This document shows positions 38,453-46,621 of a stretch of DNA of 64,000 nt, piece by piece. The number at the start of each line of letters is the position of its first letter. Position 1 is the stretch's first letter. Location of the stretch: NCBI RefSeq assembly GCF_030816115.1, contig NZ_JAUSXQ010000001.1, positions 558,001 through 622,000 on the forward strand, read 5' to 3'. Both the position numbers and the translations under genes were made by a program. This DNA comes from Chryseobacterium sp. W4I1 (GTDB taxonomy: Bacteria; Bacteroidota; Bacteroidia; Flavobacteriales; Weeksellaceae). The notes below the pieces were generated by a model. That model did not search any database and had not been told where the DNA came from. It worked only from the letters and a program-made list of their open reading frames with translations.

Positions 38453-39799
38453 ATGAAAATTGGTTTAAAGTGGATTGTTTCATTTTCAATTATTTGTCTT
38501 GTAGCTTTCGGAGGATTATTCTGGAGCCCTATTGTTGATTTTCCCAATACAGGCGAATTTCTGAGTGAAGATAAGATCGTAGGCGCTGATGTAGCCTGGA
38601 TTCTTGCAGCAGCCGGACTTGTTCTGCTGATGACACCCGGACTTTCATTCTTTTATGGAGGAATGGTTGGGAAAAAAAATGTGATCTCTACCATGCTCCA
38701 GAGTTTTATAGCACTCGGTGTTATTTCTATGTTGTGGGTAGTCGTTGGTTTTTCCCTGTCCTTCGGAGATTCCTTAGGCTTTGAAATTAATGGTGTGCAT
38801 TACGGAATTATTGGAAATCCCCTAAGTTATCCGTTTTTCAGCAGGGTAGGTGTATTGCCTCATAAAATGATGGCCTCTACCATTCCCTTTGTGCTTTTTG
38901 CTCTTTTTCAGATGAAATTTGCAGTCATCACTCCCGCTCTTATTACAGGCTCCTTTGCTGAACGTGTACGTTTCATCTCTTACCTCCTTTTCATGGTACT
39001 TTTCAGCCTTTTCATCTACACGCCGCTTTGTCATATGGTATGGCATCCGGATGGACTTTTGAATAAATACTTTGGGTTAAAAGATTTTGCTGGCGGAACC
39101 GTAGTCCATATGAGTGCCGGTTTTGCAGCTCTGGCAGGAGCTTTGGTTCTTGGGAAAAGGAAAAACCCACATCATGAGCCTTCCAATATTCCTTATGTTC
39201 TTTTAGGAACCGGTATGTTGTGGTTCGGATGGTTCGGATTCAATGCGGGATCTGCCCTGAGCGCTAATGCTACTGCTGCAATAGCATTTGGAACTACAAC
39301 CATTGCGTCTGCTTCTGCCATGATGACATGGATCTTTTTTGACAGAATAAACGGCAGAAGTGTATCCGCATTGGGAGCCTGCATTGGTGCAGTGGTAGGC
39401 TTGGTTGCCATTACTCCCGGATGCGGTTTTGTTTCTATTCCTGAAAGTCTTTTTATAGGATTTATTTCAGCCATTGTTTCCAATCTCATGATGAATTGGA
39501 AGAAGCTCAAAAAGATTGATGATACACTGGATGTTTTTGCATGTCATGGAGTAGGCGGGATCATGGGAATGATATTAACCGCTATTTTCGCCCATGGTGA
39601 AAATGCCAGTCTTCTTCATGGTGGTGTTAACGTTTTTGCCCATCATATGGTAGCTCTTATATTGGTTTCTGCGTTTGCTTTCTTCGGGTCTTTGATTTTG
39701 TATAAAATAACGAACCGAATCATCACTTTAAGGGTTTCCGAAGAATCAGAAAATAAAGGTCTGGATATTTCGCAACATGAAGAAAGCTTAAAGTGGTGA
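38453..39799 (+). CDS. amtB: Ammonium transporter
   Basis: A 448-aa Amt/MEP/Rh-family channel with 11 predicted helices plus an N-terminal hydrophobic segment (signal-like, residues ~8-25). Markers: DVAWILAAAGLVLLMTPGLSFFYGGMV, the signature DFAGGTVVHMSAGFAALAGALVLG, WFGWFGFNAGSALSAN and HGVGGIMGMI with the pore His. I start at 38453; an earlier ATG (38429) adds 8 residues. No glnK PII gene adjoins, which is unusual only for proteobacteria. Convergent with the oxidoreductase gene. Confidence 0.96.
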   Translation: MKIGLKWIVSFSIICLVAFGGLFWSPIVDFPNTGEFLSEDKIVGADVAWILAAAGLVLLMTPGLSFFYGGMVGKKNVISTMLQSFIALGVISMLWVVVGFSLSFGDSLGFEINGVHYGIIGNPLSYPFFSRVGVLPHKMMASTIPFVLFALFQMKFAVITPALITGSFAERVRFISYLLFMVLFSLFIYTPLCHMVWHPDGLLNKYFGLKDFAGGTVVHMSAGFAALAGALVLGKRKNPHHEPSNIPYVLLGTGMLWFGWFGFNAGSALSANATAAIAFGTTTIASASAMMTWIFFDRINGRSVSALGACIGAVVGLVAITPGCGFVSIPESLFIGFISAIVSNLMMNWKKLKKIDDTLDVFACHGVGGIMGMILTAIFAHGENASLLHGGVNVFAHHMVALILVSAFAFFGSLILYKITNRIITLRVSEESENKGLDISQHEESLKW

Positions 39800-39817
39800 T
39801 TTTTGCTGGAAATTCTC

Positions 39818-40441
39818 CTAATTGATTGAATTGATGGTATTAAAGATTTCAGTCTTAGAATTTTCGAATATTTCACCTCCGAATTCTTCATTATCCAATG
39901 AGAAAACACTAATATCTTTTACTCCCATGATGCCAAATATATGTTTCAGATAAGTGGTCTGGAAGTTCATATGTCCATTTTTTTCATTTTCACCATAACC
40001 CGTGTCACCTCTGCTCGATAAGATAAAAACTTTCTTATATTCAAGGAGACCGACATAATCTCCGTCAGGAACTCCTGATCTGAATTTCCAGGTTTCATTG
40101 ATGCGCATTACCTGATCGATATAAGCCTTTAAACCGCCCGGAATAGACCAGTTATACATAGGTGTTCCTATGACGTAGATGTCATTTTCTTTAAGTTCTT
40201 GAATCAGTTCGTTGCTTAGTTTTAAAGCTTTTTGATTTTCTTCCGTTCTTTGCGAAGGCTTTATAAAAGCACTTGCAATCCAGTGTTCATCAATGTTGGG
40301 AATAATATCAATTCCGGTTTCCCTGTAAGTAAATACATCAAGAGGATGCTTCTTTTTCCAGTTTTCTACAAAAAGAGAAGTGAGCTTGCGGCTGTAAGAT
40401 TTGGTATTCCTTACGCTTGCATTAATAATCAATAGTTTCAT
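39818..40441 (-). CDS. FMN-dependent NADH-azoreductase / NAD(P)H oxidoreductase
   Basis: A 207-aa flavodoxin-like-fold oxidoreductase: LLIINASVRNTKSYSRKLT (flavin phosphate loop), TPMYNWSIPGGLKAYIDQVMRINETW and the SSRGDTGYG segment, all typical of AzoR-like FMN:NADH enzymes that reduce quinones and azo dyes. It lies 60 nt downstream of, and on the same strand as, a Crp-family regulator, which may control it. Confidence 0.88.
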   Translation of the reverse strand: MKLLIINASVRNTKSYSRKLTSLFVENWKKKHPLDVFTYRETGIDIIPNIDEHWIASAFIKPSQRTEENQKALKLSNELIQELKENDIYVIGTPMYNWSIPGGLKAYIDQVMRINETWKFRSGVPDGDYVGLLEYKKVFILSSRGDTGYGENEKNGHMNFQTTYLKHIFGIMGVKDISVFSLDNEEFGGEIFENSKTEIFNTINSIN

Positions 40442-40501
40442 TTGCTATACATTTATAGAGACAAAATTCTTGATAATTAATTTCACAAAAATTGATCTGG
40501 T

Positions 40502-41080
40502 TCAAGAGTATTTATTTTTTTTCCGGATACGGCTTATAAATTCTGCAGAGATCCCCAGATAAGAGGCGATCAGATATTGAGGAATTTTGGAGACGATATC
40601 AGGATAAGTTTCCAGAAAGTCAAGGTATTTCTGTTCGGCCTTGTGCATATGATTAAATACCACTCGCTTTTCCAGCGTTCCAAGATAACCCTCTAAAATA
40701 ATTCTGAAATATTTTTCCAAAGAGGGAATTTCCTGCAGCAGTTTTTGAAAAGACTGATGACTGATCTGCAGAAGATGCGTTTTCTCTATAGCCTGTATGT
40801 TGTAGATCGATACTTTTTGCCTGGAAAAACTATGGATGTCAGTCGCCCACCAATCATCAATTGCTAAAAAAAGAATTTCTTCATTTCCATTTTCAGGATT
40901 GATGCAGAAAGCTTTTAAGGCACCTGAAATAATGTAGTTGTCATAACGGCAGATCTCACCGTTCCTTAAAAGAAGCTCGCCTTTTTCCAATGTTTTTTCT
41001 GTCCAGAATCCTTTAAAAACTGAAATTTCCTCCGGACTTAGCTTTACATGCTTTGAGATATTCTTAATTAATGTTTCCAT
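40502..41080 (-). CDS. Crp/Fnr-family transcriptional regulator
   Basis: A 192-aa one-component regulator: cyclic-nucleotide-binding-like domain (1-130, LRNGEICRYDNYIISGALKAF, EILFLAIDDWWATDIHSF) and a helix-turn-helix near the end (IPQYLIASYLGISAEFISRIRKK). The cAMP phosphate-cassette residues are not obviously kept, as in the many Bacteroidota members with unknown effectors. Upstream of the azoreductase gene; probably regulates it or itself. Confidence 0.9.
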   Translation of the reverse strand: METLIKNISKHVKLSPEEISVFKGFWTEKTLEKGELLLRNGEICRYDNYIISGALKAFCINPENGNEEILFLAIDDWWATDIHSFSRQKVSIYNIQAIEKTHLLQISHQSFQKLLQEIPSLEKYFRIILEGYLGTLEKRVVFNHMHKAEQKYLDFLETYPDIVSKIPQYLIASYLGISAEFISRIRKKNKYS

Positions 41081-41266
41081 TTCCGATAATAAGACTAAAG
41101 AATTTTAGATTAAATGCAGAGGCTGTATTCCAATCCAAGATTAAGAAAGAGAGATGTTTCGTTATCAGCTAATTTACAAAAATATTAATTGCAGGCTTTG
41201 TTCTTATTTTCGGATGAATAGTTTGTAATACTAAGCCTGACAGTGTTTTTTATTGGATTTATCACG

Positions 41267-41274
41267 TATCTTTG
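41267..41274 (+). promoter_or_regulatory. Candidate sdaA -7 box
   Basis: TATCTTTG matches TAnnTTTG, 26 nt before the ATG at 41301, and lies inside the longer ORF reading, which favours the downstream start. Confidence 0.4.
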
Positions 41275-41300
41275 TTAAGAGGAAAAATGATGAATCTTGT

Positions 41301-42719
41301 ATGGAATCAATATCAGTATTTGAGATTATTAAAGTAGGAATAGGACCATCCAGTTCGCACACGATGGGCCCATGGAATGCGGCGTCTGCATTTATCAGAA
41401 TTATAAAAAGGGAAAGATCTATTGCGGAAGTGAAGGAGGTTTTTCTTGAATTTTTCGGTTCTTTAGCAAAAACGGGGATTGGTCACGGGACCGATATTGC
41501 CGGAATGCTTGGATTAAATGGTGAAGATTTCACCACCATCAATACTTCAAAAATTGATGAAAAAATTGAGAAGATAAAAACAGACCAAATCATTAATCTG
41601 GGTGGAGAAAAAGAAATTCCTTTTATCTACGGATATCACCTGGTTTTAAATATGCAGAAGTCCCTTGATTTTCATCCTAACGGAATGATCTTTAAAGCGG
41701 TTTTTGAAGATGGAACAGAACTTGTTCAGGATTTTTATTCTGTAGGGGGCGGTTTTATTGCCAGTCAGGAAAAGAATTCCATAGAAAAACAATGTGTACG
41801 CACCCTTTATCCTTGCCATCACGGTTCTGACATTATAAAATACTCTGAAAAATTAGGATTCAAAAAATTTTCAGACTTAATCCTTATCAATGAGGAAAGC
41901 TGGAGATCCCAGGAAGAAACCAGACAGGAAGCTTTGAATATCTGGAAGAATATTAAAGAATGCATCTACAAAGGAGTCAATAAAGAAGGTATCCTTCCCG
42001 GAGGTTTAAATGTAACCAGAAGGGCTGCAGGAATCAACAGAAAGCTTTTAGGAGACAAAATCTATAAAAATATCGACGAATGGTTCCAGTTGGTAGTCGA
42101 TGCAGAAGAAAACTTCACCAATATTAATAAATGGATCGCCTGTTTTGCTTTGGCAGTGAATGAAGAAAATGCCAGTTTCGGAAGAATTATCACAGCACCT
42201 ACCAATGGAGCCAGTGGTGTAATTCCTGCCGTTTTAATGTATTCTCAGGCTTTTACAGAGTCAGTAAGTGAAGATGATATTGTAAGATTTATACTCGTAG
42301 CCGGAGAAATAGGAACCCTGTTTAAGAAAAATGCAACGATTTCTGCTGCGATGGGCGGATGTCAGGCAGAAATTGGAGTTTCATCTGCTATGGCTGCGGC
42401 CGGACTTACAGAAATTTTAGGAGGAAGCATTGGACAGGTATTGATGGCAGCAGAAATTGCAATGGAACATCACCTTGGACTGACCTGCGACCCGATCAAA
42501 GGACTGGTGCAGATCCCATGCATCGAAAGAAATACAATGGGTGCCATGAAAGCGATCACAGCTGCTAATATCGCATTGGAAAGCGATCCTGCGAAAGCCA
42601 AAGTAACGCTGGATGAAGTGATCCAGACGATGTGGGAAACAGCTTTATCCATGAATGACCGTTTTAAAGAAACTTCAGAAGGTGGACTTGCCATTGCGGT
42701 AAATGTTCCTGAATGTTAA
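41301..42719 (+). CDS. sdaA: L-serine ammonia-lyase, single-chain, [4Fe-4S]
   Basis: Converts L-serine to pyruvate and ammonia. The 472-aa chain combines the beta-type domain (GIGPSSSHTMGPWNAASAF at the start) with the alpha domain. Iron-sulfur cysteines are in CQAEIG (of the AAMGGCQAEIG segment) and LTCDPIKGLVQIPCIERN. Started at MESISVFEI (41301), consistent with the -7 box at 41267. Cytoplasmic. Alanine dehydrogenase at 51.4 kb is another pyruvate-forming amino-acid enzyme but is unlinked. Confidence 0.95.
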   Translation: MESISVFEIIKVGIGPSSSHTMGPWNAASAFIRIIKRERSIAEVKEVFLEFFGSLAKTGIGHGTDIAGMLGLNGEDFTTINTSKIDEKIEKIKTDQIINLGGEKEIPFIYGYHLVLNMQKSLDFHPNGMIFKAVFEDGTELVQDFYSVGGGFIASQEKNSIEKQCVRTLYPCHHGSDIIKYSEKLGFKKFSDLILINEESWRSQEETRQEALNIWKNIKECIYKGVNKEGILPGGLNVTRRAAGINRKLLGDKIYKNIDEWFQLVVDAEENFTNINKWIACFALAVNEENASFGRIITAPTNGASGVIPAVLMYSQAFTESVSEDDIVRFILVAGEIGTLFKKNATISAAMGGCQAEIGVSSAMAAAGLTEILGGSIGQVLMAAEIAMEHHLGLTCDPIKGLVQIPCIERNTMGAMKAITAANIALESDPAKAKVTLDEVIQTMWETALSMNDRFKETSEGGLAIAVNVPEC

Positions 42720-42741
42720 AAGAAAATCATTAATTTATAAA

Positions 42742-42772
42742 AAACCTTAGATAAGAATCTAAGGTTTTTTTA
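42742..42772 (+). terminator. sdaA terminator
   Basis: AAACCTTAGAT-aaga-ATCTAAGGTTT, perfect 11-bp stem, then TTTT. Confidence 0.9.
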
Positions 42773-42904
42773 TGGGAATAGATGATGTCTGAAAGCTTGA
42801 AAAGGATGTTATTACTATGATTTATGCAAATTCTACGGTAAAGTTAAAATTAGTCAACAGTAATTCCAGCTTCCTCAAAATCATCTTTAGTATGGTTAGA
42901 AGCA

Positions 42905-44539
42905 CTACTGTTTTTTATTGAATACATAAGTTTTTCCGTTCTGAGTCAGTTGCATCTGATTGTTTTCAGTGATAAATAGAATCGTAATACCTCCTTCGAA
43001 ACTGAATTTATTTTTCTCAATATTTTTCAATGGAAATTCCGGCTGTCCCTTTCCTTGTGCAAATAACACTCCGTTTTTAGAAAATACATTCAATGGAACC
43101 GGAATGTCTTTAGATTCATATTCTCCAGCATATTTTTCCAATCCGGAATCTTGTTTTCCTTCAACAGATGATGGATATTTGTAATCTCTTCCATAAAGAA
43201 GATTTTGAATTCCAATGTAAAGATCATTATGATGAAGGTTTTCTCCATTTATTGTTACCGCAAAAGCAAGTTTGTCTTTTGGTTCATAAGTTAGTATAGA
43301 GTGTGAGCCGGCAGTATCACCGCCGTGGCCATAAGCAATAATGTTATAGAAAGGCACCTTCACAATTCCGGGTCCGAAAAACTTCTCCTCCTTGTTAGAG
43401 GTCATCATTTCAAGGGTTTCTTTTTTAATGAAACTGCCATTGAATAGAGCGTTCATAAAAATATTCATATCCTCTGTAGTAGAGACAATATCACCCAGTC
43501 CTATGCAATTATGGAAATTGAAATCGGGAACCTCTTTCCAGCTGCTATCAGTGAATTTATAGGATTTAAAAACATTTTTAGGATTATCCAATACAGAAAA
43601 TGTGTATTTCATTCCTGCTTTTTCAGTAATGTGTTCTTTTAAAATTATATTATAAGGCTGGGCGTAAAGTTTTTCAAGGATCCTGCTTAAAAGAAAGTAG
43701 GCTGAATTAGAGTACATCATTTTCTTTCCCGGCTCAAAGCTTGTACCCTGTTTTTTGATTGTGGCAATAATAGCTTTATCACCTACCGTTTTCCCAAAAA
43801 GCCAATTATCCTTCGGTTCACCTACATAATCACCAAGTCCGCTAGTGTGATTCAACATCTGATGAATGGTGATCTTTTGTGCATTTGGGATTCCGGGATA
43901 AAACTTTGAAAGTTTTTCATTCAGGTTTAGTTTTCCATTTTCAACAAGCTGCATCAACATTACAGCTGTGATCATCTTACTGATAGAACCTATATGATAT
44001 TGTGTATTCTTATTATACGTAAGATCTTTTATCTGCTGCTGGCCAAAATCTTTATGGTATTCCTGAATTCCGTTCCTGAAAACAGATACACTTCCGATAC
44101 TCTGGTTTTCCTGTCCAATATAATCCAGAAAATTATCTATTTTATCTTTATTAATGGCTTTTCCATTAAGGTATTGAACATCTGGATTTTCAGAAGCAGG
44201 AAGATGTCTGAAAAGATTTAAAGGAAGAATTTTTCCGTTTTGGATTAGGTTGCCTTCAAAGTGATCATCTCTTAAAATACCCTTATAGCTCGCATTTATT
44301 TTTTTTATGTCAAAACTCAGTTCATTATTGCTGAATTCCGTTTTATCTACCTCAATATTTTTGTCACTTTGTTTAGGACTGTTAAGCAGAGAAGTATATC
44401 CTTTAGTATCTTTTTTGACCTTAAGAATTATTGGAAGTTTCATATTCTGGATATCAAGTTCCCCGTTCCAGGTTCCTTCGATTTGGGCGTGACAAATATG
44501 TGCCAGAAAAACCAGCACAAATAATAATTTGATTTTCAT
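42905..44539 (-). CDS. Serine hydrolase, class C beta-lactamase/PBP4* family
   Basis: A 544-aa exported protein (signal MKIKLLFVLVFLAHICHAQ). After ~125 N-terminal residues of beta-type sequence (IEGTWNGELDIQNMKLPIILK) comes the serine beta-lactamase-like domain: HIGSISKMI (SxxK), YSNSAYFLL (YxN) and GHGGDTAGSH (third motif). The C-terminal ~100 residues form a lipocalin-like extension (EKYAGEYESKDIPVPL). Likely a D-Ala-D-Ala peptidase or esterase of the envelope. Third gene of an operon behind DUF2089 and YIP1 genes, 5 nt after the latter. Confidence 0.9.
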   Translation of the reverse strand: MKIKLLFVLVFLAHICHAQIEGTWNGELDIQNMKLPIILKVKKDTKGYTSLLNSPKQSDKNIEVDKTEFSNNELSFDIKKINASYKGILRDDHFEGNLIQNGKILPLNLFRHLPASENPDVQYLNGKAINKDKIDNFLDYIGQENQSIGSVSVFRNGIQEYHKDFGQQQIKDLTYNKNTQYHIGSISKMITAVMLMQLVENGKLNLNEKLSKFYPGIPNAQKITIHQMLNHTSGLGDYVGEPKDNWLFGKTVGDKAIIATIKKQGTSFEPGKKMMYSNSAYFLLSRILEKLYAQPYNIILKEHITEKAGMKYTFSVLDNPKNVFKSYKFTDSSWKEVPDFNFHNCIGLGDIVSTTEDMNIFMNALFNGSFIKKETLEMMTSNKEEKFFGPGIVKVPFYNIIAYGHGGDTAGSHSILTYEPKDKLAFAVTINGENLHHNDLYIGIQNLLYGRDYKYPSSVEGKQDSGLEKYAGEYESKDIPVPLNVFSKNGVLFAQGKGQPEFPLKNIEKNKFSFEGGITILFITENNQMQLTQNGKTYVFNKKQ

Positions 44540-44544
44540 GTTAT

Positions 44545-45129
44545 TTAAAAGTATTTAGATGTTAAAATTTGGCATATTAAAGTCATGATCAGCGATACAG
44601 CCGTAAAAAGAACAATATGCTGCCATTTTTTAATATTGGTAGCTGTTTTGAAACCGTTGTAATAGATGGTTATACTGTAAATCAGAATAATAATAGTAAA
44701 GAATGCCATTGTCAACATTACTGCAATATCTAAGACAGGCAGTGGTGTGGAAGGATCTGCCTGATGACTCATTACTCTTTTCGGAGCTTCTTTGATAATG
44801 GATATCTTCTCTGTAGACTGTAAAATAATCAGAAACAACTGGGAAATTAATACAGTGTTGACAATATCAATGAACCTTGTTTTGGTATTCAGGATCTTTC
44901 CCAATATAAAGAGAACAACGATAGCAAAAGCAAAACTGACCAAAGTAGGTATAGCTACAGCTTGAAGAGTTACCTGTTCTAAGCTGCTTATCTTATAAAT
45001 ACTGCTAAAACAAGTACCCGTCCAATATCCTGTTAGAATGGCAGCAGCTACAGTAAAAAGCCCTACAACAAGCAGTAGTTTATCATCAAATCTTTCAAAA
45101 GGATTAAAAATTGTTTTCCAGTTCATCAC
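44545..45129 (-). CDS. YIP1-family membrane protein
   Basis: A 194-aa protein with five predicted membrane helices and an N-terminal WKTIFNPFERFDDKLLLV. This arrangement matches YIP1-like proteins. The role in bacteria is unknown. It lies 6 nt after the DUF2089 gene and 5 nt before the serine hydrolase, so it is the middle gene of a tight operon. A small soluble loop (about 110-130) follows helix 3. Confidence 0.75.
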   Translation of the reverse strand: MMNWKTIFNPFERFDDKLLLVVGLFTVAAAILTGYWTGTCFSSIYKISSLEQVTLQAVAIPTLVSFAFAIVVLFILGKILNTKTRFIDIVNTVLISQLFLIILQSTEKISIIKEAPKRVMSHQADPSTPLPVLDIAVMLTMAFFTIIILIYSITIYYNGFKTATNIKKWQHIVLFTAVSLIMTLICQILTSKYF

Positions 45130-45135
45130 GGTAGT

Positions 45136-45408
45136 TTATAAATTCGTTTTTAACTGATCAACCTTAGTAATGAGGTCATCCATTTTGTTTCTCATGGTAG
45201 GATAGGATAGTCCGGCCTGCTTGGCCATTTCCTTAATGCTCCCGCTGGAAAGAAAAAAGTTGAGTACAAATTCCTGTTCTTCACGGTTTAGTTTAAGCAA
45301 AACGGGAAGTTCGTAGTCGCCGCTGACTTCTGTGCTACAGTTTGGGCATTTCATTTGGCTTACATTTAAAGTATTGTCACAGCTCGGACAAACTGTAGGA
45401 AGTTTCAT
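45136..45408 (-). CDS. DUF2089-type zinc-ribbon/HTH regulator
   Basis: A 90-aa protein with two CxxC pairs (CPSCDNTL and CPNCSTEV) forming a zinc ribbon, followed by a helix-turn-helix with GSIKEMAKQAGLSYPTMRNKMDDL. This is the DUF2089 architecture, a putative DNA-binding protein. First gene of the operon with YIP1 and the serine hydrolase, so probably their regulator. Confidence 0.88.
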   Translation of the reverse strand: MKLPTVCPSCDNTLNVSQMKCPNCSTEVSGDYELPVLLKLNREEQEFVLNFFLSSGSIKEMAKQAGLSYPTMRNKMDDLITKVDQLKTNL

Positions 45409-45531
45409 TGATTGTTTTTTTACAAATGTAATTTATTTTTTAATAAAGTTAAAATATTTTTTAATTTTATTTAAATTTTTATCAAAAAGTATAAGTTGCT
45501 TAAAAAAACAAGTATCCATCTGAATCGCGAA

Positions 45532-45564
45532 AAAGGAGAATCGGCTATGAGCCGATTCTCCTTT
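45532..45564 (-). terminator. tyrA terminator hairpin
   Basis: A perfect 15-bp inverted repeat (AAAGGAGAATCGGCT and its complement around CAT) with T-run on the minus strand, just past the tyrA stop. Confidence 0.9.
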
Positions 45565-45578
45565 CAATATACTTTCAT

Positions 45579-46421
45579 TTACCTCAATATACCTCTGATC
45601 CGGTTCGCATTAGTAATCAGTTCTTCAAGGTATTCATAATTTTCTTTTTCCAGTGCCGCCTTGAATTTTCTGAGCTGGGTTATATGCTCATTCAGAACGT
45701 CCAGGACATTTTCTTTGTTTTGTTTAAAGATGGGCACCCACATTTCAGGATGGGACTTGGCAAGACGTACCGTACTGGAAAAACCGGAACTGGCAAGCTG
45801 AAAAATGGTCTCTTCTTCACGTTCTTTTTCCAGAACTGTATTGGCAAGAGCATAAGAGGTGATATGTGAAATATGTGAGATATAGGCTGTATGAATATCA
45901 TGGTCTTCTGCATCCATGTAGATCAGGTGCATATCAAGATTTTCGGCAACTTTTTCTACCAGCTGCAGAGCATCGGCTGCAGACTCTTCTTTATTGCAGA
46001 TTACTCCGGCTTTTCCTGAAAAACTTTCAGCAACTGCAGAAGTAGGACCATTATTTTCGGTACCCCACATTGGGTGAAAAGCTACGAATCTGGAACGGTT
46101 CGGGTGGTTTCTCACGGCATTTACAATGCCTGCTTTTGTGGATCCGGCATCCATCACAGTCTGTTTGTCAGACACAAGATCGAGCACTTTGGGCAGAAGC
46201 TTTCTGGCAGCATCTACAGGAATGGCTACGATTATAAAATCAGCATTTTTCACTCCATATTCAAGGTCTGTGCCGGCATCAATAATGCTGAGTTTCAGTG
46301 CTTCATTGATGTGCTGCTGGTTGTTATCGATCCCATAGATGAAATCCGCCATGCCTTTTTCCCTTAATTTTAAAGCCATCGATCCCCCGATTAAACCTGC
46401 ACCAATAATACTTATTTTCAT
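45579..46421 (-). CDS. tyrA: Prephenate dehydrogenase
   Basis: TyrA oxidatively decarboxylates prephenate to 4-hydroxyphenylpyruvate in tyrosine synthesis. The 280-aa protein opens with the NAD(P) Rossmann motif ISIIGAGLIGGSMALKLREKG, then DFIIVAIPVDAARKLLP, VMDAGSTKAGIVNAV and the substrate-site HPMWGTENNGPTSA plus HIS-HISHIT in the helical half. Catalytic His is in that HISH segment. It has no ACT or chorismate-mutase domain. Preceded by a leader containing a terminator-like hairpin. Confidence 0.93.
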   Translation of the reverse strand: MKISIIGAGLIGGSMALKLREKGMADFIYGIDNNQQHINEALKLSIIDAGTDLEYGVKNADFIIVAIPVDAARKLLPKVLDLVSDKQTVMDAGSTKAGIVNAVRNHPNRSRFVAFHPMWGTENNGPTSAVAESFSGKAGVICNKEESAADALQLVEKVAENLDMHLIYMDAEDHDIHTAYISHISHITSYALANTVLEKEREEETIFQLASSGFSSTVRLAKSHPEMWVPIFKQNKENVLDVLNEHITQLRKFKAALEKENYEYLEELITNANRIRGILR

Positions 46422-46440
46422 CTTTCTAAATTTTTAAAAT

Positions 46441-46468
46441 AAAAAAACCCCGTCCTGGGACGAGGTTT
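46441..46468 (-). terminator. Terminator hairpin in the tyrA upstream region
   Basis: On the minus strand AAACCTCGTCC and GGACGGGGTTT (one G-U) pair across a 2-nt gap, followed by TTTTTTT. It may end the antiporter transcript or act as an attenuator for tyrA, as it lies 20 nt before the tyrA start. Confidence 0.7.
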
Positions 46469-46621
46469 AAGTTATGTTCATAAGAATCCTAGCCCAGATT
46501 TGAGTTAATAATTCTATAATAATATGTTGCGTTATTGAAATTCACAAAGCGAAGGTATAAAATATTTTTTAAACTCAGGATATTCCGGGGTCAAATTATT
46601 TTTTTGGAAAGATGACCTAAT

